DNA of 56,000 nt. Source: a bacterium (GTDB lineage: Bacteria; Krumholzibacteriota; Krumholzibacteriia; LZORAL124-64-63). Shown here one piece after another: positions 10,417 to 19,013 of this stretch. The first letter of the stretch is position 1. Every line of letters starts with the position of its first letter. Location: positions 1 to 56,000 of the forward strand of contig JAAESD010000092.1 of NCBI GenBank assembly GCA_024229695.1, given 5' to 3'. The translations under genes were made by a program, and so were the position numbers. The notes under the pieces were generated by a model. The model worked only from the letters and a program-made list of their open reading frames with translations, was not told the DNA's origin and did no database searches.

Positions 10417-11057
10417 AACATCTCCCTACTGTATCTTGCCCACCAGTATTGCCCGTAGCTGAGGCCATGCTCATTTATAGAGTCGATTAATCGATTCGGC
10501 TTATCAGGTAAATTACAGAGCATTGCAATCAACTTTTCCAGTGAATTCACCTGGTAACTGTTCTTTGCCGATCCAAAACACCACGACGACTCCTCTGTTG
10601 CAGTAGACAGTATACTATCTACACCATCACTGAAAGATATCAGTTCACCACGCCATGAAGGACCAATTTTGCACAATAACTTTTGAAGCTCCTGATAATT
10701 CGACTCCGCGATATTACTGGATTCAGTATCATCTTCCAGAACATAAATAACTCCTGAATCTGAAAGAAAACCTTGCCAGTAATCAAGCAACTCCAAACGA
10801 TTATTTAAATGACGCCACAAATTTGGCACCAACAAAATATCTACCGAAGCTTTCTTAAAAGGAATTTCGGCAGCATCTGCCATAACCTGAGTAAAAGATG
10901 AATTATATGCGGGTGCAAGATCGAGTTGAATAACCTGTGTGTATAATTTTATAATTTCAGTAAAAAGTGAATTACCACTACCCAATTCCACAACAACAGC
11001 ATTTGGATTTGTCAGGAAATCTCTTACAAGAAGACCAGGAAGAGGAATGAAGGCCAT
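10401..11057 (-). CDS. SAM-dependent methyltransferase-like protein
   Basis: The 218-residue protein starts at ATG 11057, sharing TAATG with the stop of the phosphoglycosyl transferase gene, so the two are translationally coupled. A class I methyltransferase core is visible: motif I VVELGSGNS (about residues 21-29), an acidic residue after strand 2 (QLDLAP), a motif II-like ADAAEIPFKKASVDILLVPN, and SDSGVIYVLEDD for strands 4-5. No membrane segment is seen. From context it may methylate a sugar or the lipid-linked intermediate of the polysaccharide, but the acceptor cannot be read from sequence. Confidence 0.7.
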   Translation of the reverse strand: MAFIPLPGLLVRDFLTNPNAVVVELGSGNSLFTEIIKLYTQVIQLDLAPAYNSSFTQVMADAAEIPFKKASVDILLVPNLWRHLNNRLELLDYWQGFLSDSGVIYVLEDDTESSNIAESNYQELQKLLCKIGPSWRGELISFSDGVDSILSTATEESSWCFGSAKNSYQVNSLEKLIAMLCNLPDKPNRLIDSINEHGLSYGQYWWARYSREMFCDCR

Positions 11058-12277
11058 TACTTATCTTCTGTATTTACTTCAACCGGCTGCCCTCCAGAGG
11101 CAGCAGCCATAACTCGCTCTACTTTTTCTCTTTCCACTTGTAAATCGATAATTTCTGCAACGTGAGTATGAGTAGGTCGAGGCTCAGAAGCTCCGTCATC
11201 GAAACCCATTATAAATTTCAGTTCGCTGAAAAAGTCCATCGATTTTTCAGAATCAACATTTTTCCGTTTCGCTGTCCATAAAAAGAACATTGCCAGCCAA
11301 CAGCCAAGAGCGGGCAAGCCAAGCCATGGTACACCGATAAATCCTGAAAGGGCTATCAATGAAGAGCCAATTGTTAACAACAACAGAAAATAGACAGTAG
11401 TTGTAGACCTGAAACCAAGTCTGATCAGCCGATGGTGCAGATGATAGTCATCAGCTTCAAATATCGATGCTCGCCTGCGATACCGTCTGATAATTGTAGT
11501 TCCAGTATCCCAGATCGGAGCAATCATTGGTGCCAGTAGCAGAAATATGCCAACACTGTTTTGTCGGCTGACATGCAGAAGCAAGATTGCAAGCACAAGC
11601 CCCATCCACATACTTCCGGAATCACCAAGGAAGATTTTTCGTCTACCCATATTCCAGTACATGAATGCAAGTGTTGAACCACACAAAGTTGATGCATAAA
11701 ATGCGCTATAATAATCTGAGACAGCAATAGCGATAGCCACGATACAAAGTGATGCTACAACACCTATACCACTTGCAAGACCATCAAGGCCATCAATCAG
11801 ATTCATAGAATTGATAAAGCCAAGATACCAAAGTAAAGTTATTGGCCATGCCCAGCCACCAAGTTCCAGCTGTCCAATTACTGGCAAGGAAACAGTATCC
11901 AGACGTTCACCTGCGAGCATCAAGGCAACTATAACAATGAGTTGGCCATACAATTTCTTTTCAGCATGAATATGGAATCGATCGTCACCAACACCGAGAG
12001 CAAGTATTGCAAGCCCGGCACCACCAAGCACAGCCAACCATGACCATGGCAACGGAGTGACACCAACAAAACGATCAATTATTAGAAGGGTAACGAAAAA
12101 GGATATAAAGATGGCCATGCCACCAGTTCTCGGCACTGGCACATTATGGGAGCGACGATATCCGGGTCGGTCAATAATCCCGGTCAGGAAACCGAGACTC
12201 CTGAAGTGAGGTTGAATCATCCATGATATTGCAAATGCAAACAACCCACCAAGTAGAATATCTATGCCAGAACTCAA
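11057..12277 (-). CDS. WecA/TagO-type undecaprenyl-phosphate sugar-1-phosphate transferase
   Basis: This is a polytopic membrane enzyme of the MraY/WecA family. The family transfers a HexNAc-1-phosphate from a UDP-sugar to undecaprenyl phosphate, starting polysaccharide assembly. Signatures are VPRTGGMAIF near the N-terminus, the catalytic aspartate motif NLIDGLDGLASG, FLGDSGSMWMG, and HLHHRLIRLG in the cytoplasmic loop. About ten hydrophobic segments are present, and a hydrophilic tail of about 70 residues follows the last. I chose TTG 12277 (406 residues) because AAGGAG lies 6 bases upstream; the in-frame TTG at 12301 has no such site. It sits between a GT4 gene and a methyltransferase in one minus-strand series. 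Confidence 0.88.
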   Translation of the reverse strand: MSSGIDILLGGLFAFAISWMIQPHFRSLGFLTGIIDRPGYRRSHNVPVPRTGGMAIFISFFVTLLIIDRFVGVTPLPWSWLAVLGGAGLAILALGVGDDRFHIHAEKKLYGQLIVIVALMLAGERLDTVSLPVIGQLELGGWAWPITLLWYLGFINSMNLIDGLDGLASGIGVVASLCIVAIAIAVSDYYSAFYASTLCGSTLAFMYWNMGRRKIFLGDSGSMWMGLVLAILLLHVSRQNSVGIFLLLAPMIAPIWDTGTTIIRRYRRRASIFEADDYHLHHRLIRLGFRSTTTVYFLLLLTIGSSLIALSGFIGVPWLGLPALGCWLAMFFLWTAKRKNVDSEKSMDFFSELKFIMGFDDGASEPRPTHTHVAEIIDLQVEREKVERVMAAASGGQPVEVNTEDK

Positions 12278-12345
12278 ATACCGCTCCTTCTTGAGCTTCA
12301 ATTACTATCTATGTCGAGCTGATTAAAAGTACAGGATATCTCTAA

Positions 12346-13476
12346 TCACCGCAATATTAATATGCGCTTGTAAATATCTAAAGTCTCATTTGCTGTTTTT
12401 AGCCAATTCAGTTCTTTGCACCGGATTGCTCCCAGCTTTGTAATTTTTTCAGACAAAGCCCTATTGATATACAACTGTTCAATCGCCTGAGCTATTGAAT
12501 CAGTGCTTTCAGGATCAACAAGCAGAGCAGCACCGCCTGCAACTTCTTTCATTGCTCCGCGGTTGGAAGTGATAACTGGCAGATTTGATGCCATAGCCTC
12601 GAGAATCGGGAAACCAAAGCCCTCATGGAGTGACGGGAACAGCAAAGCAGATGATGATTTATAGAGTTCCATAAGTTTATCCGGAGTACAATAGCCAAAC
12701 CAGGTAACCAGTTTTTCGCTTTCAAGGATTTCAATCCGTTTGACAAGTTTATTGTCAAGCCATCCCCGGCCTCCAGCAATAGTTAATACTGGCAATTCTG
12801 AATCTTGATTTGATTTTCTGAATTGGAGATATGCATCCAATATTCTGTCCAGATTTTTCCTCGGCTCAAGGCTGCCTACAAAAAGTAAAGGTGCTGAATT
12901 GTTTCTCATCGACTCCGGGAAATCTGTCTCTGCCCACTGCGGGAGCCCAAATGTAGTTACTTCTATTATATCTTTTGCCTCAGGGTGCAATTCAGACAAT
13001 TCTGTAGCTGTTGTTTTAGAATTTGTAATTATTGCGCTGGCATTGCGAATTGACAAACCAAGTGTAGCTCGATAGTAAATCCGCCTCATCAAGTCAACTG
13101 TATTCGGGAACAGATGAAAAGCGATGTCGTGAACTGTCAATATGGATTGGCAACTTAAATGTAAAGAAGCTGGTATCGTCATGAAATGGACCAGATCGAC
13201 ATCGAGTTTTTTTGCAAGTTTGGGGATTTCCAGATGAGTTGTAAAAAGACGATGCAGAAAACCGGATCCACAATGTTTTACCTGAACAACATTCCAGTTA
13301 GTTTTGTCTTCAAGAAAATCGAAGAAAGCCAAATCGGAAACTGCAACAGTGAAACGAAACGGAGTTTCGATTTGAGACAGATTGGAAATAATTTCCAGTA
13401 TAGATCTGCCAACTCCAGTCGGTTTAGAATTAACTACTGTAGCATCTAGCAGAATATGCTTCCGTTTGTCAGTCAC
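12346..13476 (-). CDS. GT4-family glycosyltransferase
   Basis: The 376-residue cytoplasmic protein has the GT-B fold of family 4. The N-terminal half begins HILLDATVVNSKPTGVGRS, a typical acceptor-side GVGR loop. The C-terminal half has LLFVGSLEPRKNLDRIL and then FPSLHEGFGFPILEAMASN around residues 278-296, which contains the E-x7-E donor motif. It starts at GTG 13476, overlapping the stop of the polymerase gene (GTGA), with a GAGGTG site just upstream. It probably adds a mannose- or glucose-type sugar during assembly of the lipid-linked repeat unit; the sugar cannot be told. Confidence 0.88.
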   Translation of the reverse strand: MTDKRKHILLDATVVNSKPTGVGRSILEIISNLSQIETPFRFTVAVSDLAFFDFLEDKTNWNVVQVKHCGSGFLHRLFTTHLEIPKLAKKLDVDLVHFMTIPASLHLSCQSILTVHDIAFHLFPNTVDLMRRIYYRATLGLSIRNASAIITNSKTTATELSELHPEAKDIIEVTTFGLPQWAETDFPESMRNNSAPLLFVGSLEPRKNLDRILDAYLQFRKSNQDSELPVLTIAGGRGWLDNKLVKRIEILESEKLVTWFGYCTPDKLMELYKSSSALLFPSLHEGFGFPILEAMASNLPVITSNRGAMKEVAGGAALLVDPESTDSIAQAIEQLYINRALSEKITKLGAIRCKELNWLKTANETLDIYKRILILR

Positions 13477-14771
13477 TTTTCACCTCTGTAAAGCAAAAAC
13501 AAAAGCAACCCGAGTGACACCCAGATATGAGGCACATTGTATTGAGAAAATGTAAACATTTGCACAAACACACCAGCAAAAGAACTTGTTGCGACAACAA
13601 TTGGGAGCTGGCTGTTTCTACTGCCTTGTTTAAGTTGCATAAAAACTTTTCTAACAACTTTTCCGATACCAAATACGAACAACCCAAATCCGAACAATCC
13701 AGTTTCAGCTAAGACTTTTAGAGAGAAATTATTTACAACTGGCCATGTAAACTGGCTCTGCAATCCAAGTGGGTCAACGAGCATATCGAAATGAAATGCG
13801 TACTGTCCCCAGCCAATGCCTACAACCGGGCTAAGCAAGAATGCTCTCCAGGCAGCCTGCATTGAATATAGACGAGTCAGATTTGACCAATCAGTAGTGT
13901 CAAATGTTTGCAATAATCTGGAATATAAAGTTTCAACAGGAGCTATAAATGAAATCAGGATCAAAACAGGAACGGCTATACCAAAAACAGGCAAAAGCGA
14001 CTTCAAGTTAAATCGAGGCAGGATTCGTGAATACTTCAACAAAACAAGTGCTGTGAATGTGGCGGCGACTGCACCAAGCCACGCACCTCTACTCCAGGTA
14101 AGCATTAACATCAAAATCCCTACAGCAAGCAGTGCGAACCGGACACTTTTACGCCAGGGCTGTATTAGCAGCCATGGAATCACCATTATCAAGTAATTCC
14201 CAAGCAACAATGGTTCACAAGCTGTACCTCTGATCCTGGGAATACCACTCATTGTTGAACCAATTACCAGTTCCTCTGATCCAGACAATATTGACGGATT
14301 GGAAGTGAATATATTTTCCAACTGGCTGAACCAAGGTAGCCACCCATTGAAAGCTGTCGCTTGTAAAACTGAATATCCAAATTGAAACATCATGCCATAA
14401 GCAAGCCAACGAAAACAGCTGGAGCTGGTTTTTCGATAATATATAAATGGAGTAAGAGCAATTCCGACCATTATTGAAAGTTGGATCAGTTGTTTGAAAT
14501 ATCGACTTAGCGCAGAGGGGAAATCGGCGATACCAGGTTGAATAAATAGACCAGCACCAAGTAGAACAGTTGCTAAAACAAAGTTCCGAGCATAAGCTTT
14601 TTTAATAACTTGTCTGAAATTCAAAGCCAACAACAAGGCAGCAAATAAATAGCTGACTTGAAAACCAGCTCCCGTGTCTACTCCAGTTATAGTTTTTACA
14701 ATGCCCAGCCCAATCCACGGCATAGTGAACAACAGAGCGTTAAACAAAACTGTTTCGAATTTATTTTTCAT
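13473..14771 (-). CDS. O-antigen ligase/polymerase family membrane protein (Wzy/WaaL-like)
   Basis: The 432-residue polytopic protein has about 10-12 hydrophobic segments. The family hallmark LTWSRGAWLGAVAATF lies near residues 223-238, followed by a large periplasmic loop and IGWGQYAFHFDML, as in Wzy_C/O-antigen ligase proteins. In this family the protein either polymerises undecaprenyl-linked repeats or ligates them to an acceptor on the outer face of the inner membrane. The ATG at 14771 overlaps the stop of the upstream gene (ATGA), and its own stop overlaps the GT4 start. Polymerase and ligase roles cannot be separated here. Confidence 0.85.
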   Translation of the reverse strand: MKNKFETVLFNALLFTMPWIGLGIVKTITGVDTGAGFQVSYLFAALLLALNFRQVIKKAYARNFVLATVLLGAGLFIQPGIADFPSALSRYFKQLIQLSIMVGIALTPFIYYRKTSSSCFRWLAYGMMFQFGYSVLQATAFNGWLPWFSQLENIFTSNPSILSGSEELVIGSTMSGIPRIRGTACEPLLLGNYLIMVIPWLLIQPWRKSVRFALLAVGILMLMLTWSRGAWLGAVAATFTALVLLKYSRILPRFNLKSLLPVFGIAVPVLILISFIAPVETLYSRLLQTFDTTDWSNLTRLYSMQAAWRAFLLSPVVGIGWGQYAFHFDMLVDPLGLQSQFTWPVVNNFSLKVLAETGLFGFGLFVFGIGKVVRKVFMQLKQGSRNSQLPIVVATSSFAGVFVQMFTFSQYNVPHIWVSLGLLLFLLYRGEK

Positions 14772-15280
14772 GAAGATTTCATCTGCTTGCGAGTGCGATT
14801 CATAAGTGTTGCAATTAATACAATCATACCGGCAAGCAAAATATAACTTGAATTACCGTTACTCTTTTTATCAACAGGAATTTGCAGGGTTATGCGGCCA
14901 TCAGCAATCTCTAGAACTCCTTCACATGCAACTAAAGTAAAATTGGTTGCAGTCAGAACAAGAGTTTTATCAAAACTGTAATTTCCGTTTTGAAAAATCA
15001 GTTCTCTTCCATCACTGATTCCATGGAGATCTATACTGTAATCAATTGTCAGATCATTCAAACCAAATGTCCCGACATTCGCATTGGCAGAAAACAGAAA
15101 GGCTCCTGTTGCCCAGGTTACCGAACTACTCTGCCCCACCGAGTTCCAGTTGAAGAATGTAGAATCGCAAGCAGATTCAATGACCAGAATTCCAGGATGT
15201 TCAGGAGTAAGTTGCTTGCAGGCAGCTGGAACAGCCAGTAACAAACAGCAAAGCAGGCAGGTTGTAATTAGTTTCATCAT
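14768..15280 (-). CDS. Small secreted protein with C-terminal membrane tail, unknown function
   Basis: About 170 residues from ATG 15280 (ATG 15277 and TTG 15286 are alternatives; none has a clear ribosome site). A signal peptide (LITTCLLCCLLLAVPAACKQ) is followed by a predicted extracytoplasmic beta-rich part of about 110 residues. The C-terminus has a Ser/Asn-rich linker, one hydrophobic helix (YILLAGMIVLIATLM) and a basic tail NRTRKQMKSS. This N-signal/C-helix/basic-tail plan resembles C-terminal sorting signals such as PEP-CTERM-like tags, but no conserved tripeptide is recognised. A lipobox at AAC is only a weak match. It is the first gene of the polysaccharide series and overlaps the polymerase gene by 4 bases. 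Confidence 0.6.
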   Translation of the reverse strand: MMKLITTCLLCCLLLAVPAACKQLTPEHPGILVIESACDSTFFNWNSVGQSSSVTWATGAFLFSANANVGTFGLNDLTIDYSIDLHGISDGRELIFQNGNYSFDKTLVLTATNFTLVACEGVLEIADGRITLQIPVDKKSNGNSSYILLAGMIVLIATLMNRTRKQMKSS

Positions 15281-15315
15281 GACCAAAATTTACACCTGCC
15301 TGCCAATATGAGCAA

Positions 15316-16701
15316 TCAATAAGATGTTAAATACCGATCAATTTCCCATTGATGAACAGTTGAAATGTAATCACTCCAGGTTTTACCTTTAGCAGTAATA
15401 AACTGGTTAAATATATGCTCACCAAGAGTTTCCTGCATAAAGCTGCTTTTCTTCATCAATACAATTGCCTCATTCAGGTCAACAGGTAACTGTTTAATTT
15501 TCAACCTGCTTTTTTCACGTTGACTCATTTCAAAAATATTTTTGTCAACAGGAGCACCACAATCAATTCCTTTTTCGATACCATCTGTTCCTGCTGCCAA
15601 CATCGCAGCAAATGCAAGGTAAGGATTGCAACTTGGATCAGGCATTCTCACTTCAACCCTGGTACCCATACCACGACGAGCAGGAACACGCGCCAATGGA
15701 GAACGGTTGTGCTCCGACCAGGCTACATTTACTGGAGCCTCAAAACCTGGGACCAGTCTCTTATATGAATTTACAGTTGGATTTGTCAATGCGACCAGAG
15801 CTCTGGAATGTTCCAGAATTCCACCGATATAACATCTGGCAATATTACTTAATTGGAACTTGGCATCAGGATCATAGAATGCATTTTCTACTCCATCTTT
15901 TGTGTCGCGCAATAGAGATTGATGCGTGTGCATGCCTGAACCATTGACACCAAAGATTGGCTTTGGCATAAATGTAGCGTGCAAACCAAAATCGAGAGCA
16001 ATCTTTTTAACAACCATTTTGAAGGTCATTACATAATCTGCAGATTGCAGTGCATCTGTATATTTGAATGCTATCTCATGTTGACCAGGAGCAACCTCAT
16101 GGTGTGCAGCTTCAATTTCAAAACCCATTGCCTCAAGAGCATGAACAATTTCCCGTCGTGCATCTTCACCTTTATCAACTGGCAACAAATCAAAATATCC
16201 ACCAGCATCATGAGTTTCAACAGTTGGGTCCCCATTTTGATTTCTGTTAAAAAGGAAAAATTCCATTTCAGGACCGCATACAGGTCTGTATCGCATACTT
16301 TTAAGCTTCTTGATAGCTCTGCGCAAAGTTAGACGTGGACAACCATCAAAAGGAGTGTGATCAATATTGTAAACATCACATATCAGTCTGGCGACTTTCC
16401 CTTTACTCCGCTCAAAAGGAAATGTGACATAAGTATTAAGGTCTGGTACCAGGAGCATATCTGATTCTTCAATTCTGCTGAAACCCTCAATTGAAGAACC
16501 ATCAAACATTATTTCGCCACGAAGAGCCTTCTTGAACTGGCTTGCAGGTATTTCTACATTTTTATTGTGACCCATAATATCTGAGAACATCAAACGCAGG
16601 AAATGGACCTTTTCATTTTCCATACGCTCAATCAGTTTGTTGCGATCATCTTTACTGGCAATAATCCCATCTTTAAATTTATCCGCGTACATTCCCGACA
16701 T
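15316..16701 (-). CDS. glnA: Glutamine synthetase, type I
   Basis: The enzyme condenses ammonia with glutamate, using ATP, to make glutamine in the cytoplasm. Family signatures are in order: a beta-Grasp N-domain with FSDIMGHNKNVEIP, then FDGSSIEGF, the metal/glutamate region GPEMEFFLF, NGSGMHTHQSL, the ATP and glutamate loops FEAPVNVAWSEHNRSP, and NPYLAFAAMLAAG. The length of 461 residues and the absence of the adenylylation-type insert and tyrosine region suit the shorter GSI-alpha class, normally feedback-regulated. I placed the start at ATG 16701 because AAGGAG sits 6 bases before it; the upstream ATG at 16725 has no site. A promoter with an overlapping inverted repeat lies upstream. Confidence 0.96.
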   Translation of the reverse strand: MSGMYADKFKDGIIASKDDRNKLIERMENEKVHFLRLMFSDIMGHNKNVEIPASQFKKALRGEIMFDGSSIEGFSRIEESDMLLVPDLNTYVTFPFERSKGKVARLICDVYNIDHTPFDGCPRLTLRRAIKKLKSMRYRPVCGPEMEFFLFNRNQNGDPTVETHDAGGYFDLLPVDKGEDARREIVHALEAMGFEIEAAHHEVAPGQHEIAFKYTDALQSADYVMTFKMVVKKIALDFGLHATFMPKPIFGVNGSGMHTHQSLLRDTKDGVENAFYDPDAKFQLSNIARCYIGGILEHSRALVALTNPTVNSYKRLVPGFEAPVNVAWSEHNRSPLARVPARRGMGTRVEVRMPDPSCNPYLAFAAMLAAGTDGIEKGIDCGAPVDKNIFEMSQREKSRLKIKQLPVDLNEAIVLMKKSSFMQETLGEHIFNQFITAKGKTWSDYISTVHQWEIDRYLTSY

Positions 16702-16754
16702 AGCATGCTCCTTGTTTTGTGCCATATTGACATATTACTGACTCCACTAACGCC

Positions 16755-16783
16755 ATTATATCCATTATGTAAACTTTATGCAA
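16755..16783 (-). promoter_or_regulatory. glnA promoter
   Basis: On the minus strand, TTGCAT (16783-16778) and a perfect TATAAT (16760-16755) are 17 bases apart and about 55 bases before the glnA start. The -35 box is weak, matching consensus at three positions, which fits an activated or repressed promoter. It is overlapped by the inverted repeat at 16776-16799. Confidence 0.6.
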
Positions 16784-16799
16784 CTAATAAAGTGCATAA
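16776..16799. promoter_or_regulatory. Inverted repeat over the glnA -35 region (candidate operator)
   Basis: A perfect 7-base inverted repeat, TTATGCA at 16776-16782 and TGCATAA at 16793-16799, is separated by 10 bases. It covers the -35 hexamer of the glnA promoter. The size and dyad spacing suit a dimeric helix-turn-helix regulator. The regulator is not identified. Confidence 0.45.
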
Positions 16800-16852
16800 T
16801 TAGCACAATTTCACCTATTTTTTATTATTCACAATAATCGTGAGATAAATAT

Positions 16853-16881
16853 TAGCCAAAAATATCGAATTGGCTTAATAT
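16853..16881 (+). promoter_or_regulatory. Possible promoter and dyad upstream of the PhoH gene
   Basis: TAGCCA (16853-16858) and TAATAT (16876-16881) have a 17-base spacer on the plus strand, about 50 bases before the PhoH start. An inverted repeat, AGCCAA at 16854-16859 and TTGGCT at 16870-16875 with a 10-base gap, lies between the two boxes. Both hexamers are imperfect, so this is tentative. Confidence 0.35.
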
Positions 16882-16932
16882 ATGCATATTACGAGGATAA
16901 GGATGTCCTTAACATCAACTGAAGGAGCTACA

Positions 16933-18273
16933 ATGTCTGCCCCTACTCTTAATGGTGTCAAACTGGATTCAATGACCGGACGTTGCTTCCTACTCGACAC
17001 AAACGTACTTCTCCATGATGCAAATGCGCTTGAAGTATTCGATGAACACAACATAATTTTAACTGTCGACGTATTGGAAGAACTTGATCATTTCAAGAAA
17101 GATAAATCTGAACTTGGTAGAAATGCACGCCATGTAATACGCAAAATTGATGAACTGCGATCCAATGGAGCTTTGAAAGATGGAGTTTTATTGCCTGGTG
17201 GCGGCATGCTCTTCGTTCTTGTAGATAACTACGTCAAATATCTTCCAGCTGGTATGGATGGCTCAATTCCTGACAACCGCATCCTGGCAACTGGTCTATA
17301 TCTGATCGAAAATAAAATTGATTTAACTTTTATAACCAAAGATATAAATGCTCGTGTAAAGGGCGATGCTCTTGGGCTGAGAAGCGAGGATCTTAAGAGC
17401 CAGAAAATAAACTTTGATGAACTGTATACCGGGTGGGCAGAGATTCAGTGCAATCCCGAAATAATCGAAAAATTCTATCAGGGTGAAGAAGTTCAGTTTG
17501 ACGGTGAATATTATCCCAATCAATTCGCATTGCTACGTGATAACAACAACCCCAAGCATACAGCGATGGGAATTTTTCAGTCTGATAGTAAAACTCTTGA
17601 GAAATTAAAACATTCCGAGTCACATCCATGGGGATTATCTGCTTTGAATATGGAACAGCATTACGCTATTGAGCTTCTGCAGCGTCCTGATATTGAGTTG
17701 GTCACCATGCTTGGCCAAGCTGGAACTGGTAAAACTCTCCTGGCTCTGGCAGTAGGTTTGCAAAAAGTAGTCGAAGAAAAAAAATTCCGCAGACTCATGG
17801 TATCACGCCCAATCATGCCTCTTGGCAAAGACATCGGATATCTTCCAGGAACAAAAGAAGAAAAAATGGAAACCTGGATGGAGCCGATAGTTGACAACCT
17901 GCAGTTTCTTGTAGATCCACAACTGGAACAATCATCCGACAAAGTAAATTACCTTTTTGATTCAGGTGTGATTGAGGTTGAAGCAGTCACATACATCCGT
18001 GGCCGAAGCTTGCCACAGCTCTATATTTTGATTGATGAAGCACAGAACCTGACTCCGCATGAAATTAAAACTGTAGTCAGTAGAGCAGGGAAAAATTCAA
18101 AAGTGATTCTGGCTGGTGATGCATATCAAATCGACAACCCTTATCTTGATGCTTCAAGTAACGGGTTGACCTATGTAATCGACAGATTTAAAGGCCAACC
18201 ATCATTTGGTCATGTTACACTCGCAAAAAGTGAGCGAAGTGAGCTGGCAAGCCTTGCTGCAAAATTGCTCTAG
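16933..18273 (+). CDS. PIN domain-PhoH family ATPase (PhoH2-like)
   Basis: The protein has 446 residues from ATG 16933, which has GAAGGAG 5 bases upstream; an upstream in-frame ATG at 16882 lacks a site. Residues 15-150 form a PIN nuclease domain with acidic residues in FLLDTNVLLHD and VLEELDHFKKD, and ITKDINAR later in the domain. Residues 235-446 are a PhoH ATPase with Walker A GQAGTGKT (261-268), MVSRPIMPLGKD, and Walker B LILIDEAQN-type YILIDEAQNLTPHE. PIN-PhoH proteins are known as RNA helicase/RNases linked to toxin-antitoxin-like or RNA-decay roles. It is divergent from glnA, and its last 4 bases overlap the convergent lipoprotein gene. Confidence 0.92.
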   Translation: MSAPTLNGVKLDSMTGRCFLLDTNVLLHDANALEVFDEHNIILTVDVLEELDHFKKDKSELGRNARHVIRKIDELRSNGALKDGVLLPGGGMLFVLVDNYVKYLPAGMDGSIPDNRILATGLYLIENKIDLTFITKDINARVKGDALGLRSEDLKSQKINFDELYTGWAEIQCNPEIIEKFYQGEEVQFDGEYYPNQFALLRDNNNPKHTAMGIFQSDSKTLEKLKHSESHPWGLSALNMEQHYAIELLQRPDIELVTMLGQAGTGKTLLALAVGLQKVVEEKKFRRLMVSRPIMPLGKDIGYLPGTKEEKMETWMEPIVDNLQFLVDPQLEQSSDKVNYLFDSGVIEVEAVTYIRGRSLPQLYILIDEAQNLTPHEIKTVVSRAGKNSKVILAGDAYQIDNPYLDASSNGLTYVIDRFKGQPSFGHVTLAKSERSELASLAAKLL

Positions 18274-18983
18274 TATAGAAATTGCCTGAGCTGTCCAAGT
18301 AAGCATGCATTGCATCGCTTTAATGCAAGAGGCATCTTCCTCTCAGCGAGTATTTTGTCACTACGCGAAGTAGCTGGAAGCCACTTTCCTTCATTGATTT
18401 GTCCGATGCAGGTTTCTCTCCAAACAATCTTGTCTTCAGGATCTCGCATTGTAAGTCTGACTTCTGCCTGTGCTTGAAATTCCACTGGCAGCGGTATAGC
18501 CAACATTGCTATGGCCCAGGAAAAAAGGCCACGTTTGAGCATTGAGTTTCCGTCACCGCCCCAAACAACTCCAACAACACCTCCAGCAAGTGCAGGCATC
18601 GCAAATGAACCAATAAATCTGTCAAGACTACAGGCAAATGAAAATATTTCAGCTTCAAGTTTGTAATCTGCTTCCAGGGGATCTTCTACCAGAACTGCCA
18701 GTGATGTTTGAGTAATATCCTGTGACAATGCCTGTCGATACATGGCATCAACTGGCTCGGACCACTTCCTGTCCGATGGAAAAGTCAAGTCCAGAAATAT
18801 CCCTTCACCACGCTTTTGTTCCACAGGACGCACATCTACAATTCCTGCTAGATAAATCTTAGGCATACCATTTCCAGGCACAGGATAATTGCTATGTTCA
18901 TCAGGATAAGGAAACTGAACATTGCCTTGACCACAACCAGAAATGATTAATCCAAGAGCTATAAGTAACAACCATTTTGACAT
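18270..18983 (-). CDS. Predicted lipoprotein of unknown function
   Basis: The 237-residue protein starts at ATG 18983, with GGAGG 6 bases upstream. The N-terminal signal ends in the lipobox ISGC (Cys17), so it should be lipid-anchored. The body contains KIYLAGIVDVRPVEQKRGEG, which looks like lipoproteins of the LPS-assembly/curli-accessory type that bind hydrophobic segments, and two weakly hydrophobic stretches (about 127-143 and 152-167). I do not recognise a defined family. It lies 30 bases after the NhaC gene and its stop overlaps the PhoH stop. Confidence 0.75.
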   Translation of the reverse strand: MSKWLLLIALGLIISGCGQGNVQFPYPDEHSNYPVPGNGMPKIYLAGIVDVRPVEQKRGEGIFLDLTFPSDRKWSEPVDAMYRQALSQDITQTSLAVLVEDPLEADYKLEAEIFSFACSLDRFIGSFAMPALAGGVVGVVWGGDGNSMLKRGLFSWAIAMLAIPLPVEFQAQAEVRLTMRDPEDKIVWRETCIGQINEGKWLPATSRSDKILAERKMPLALKRCNACLLGQLRQFLY

Positions 18984-19013
18984 CTTTTTCCTCCAGTTTT
19001 CTGAAGATAGGGA

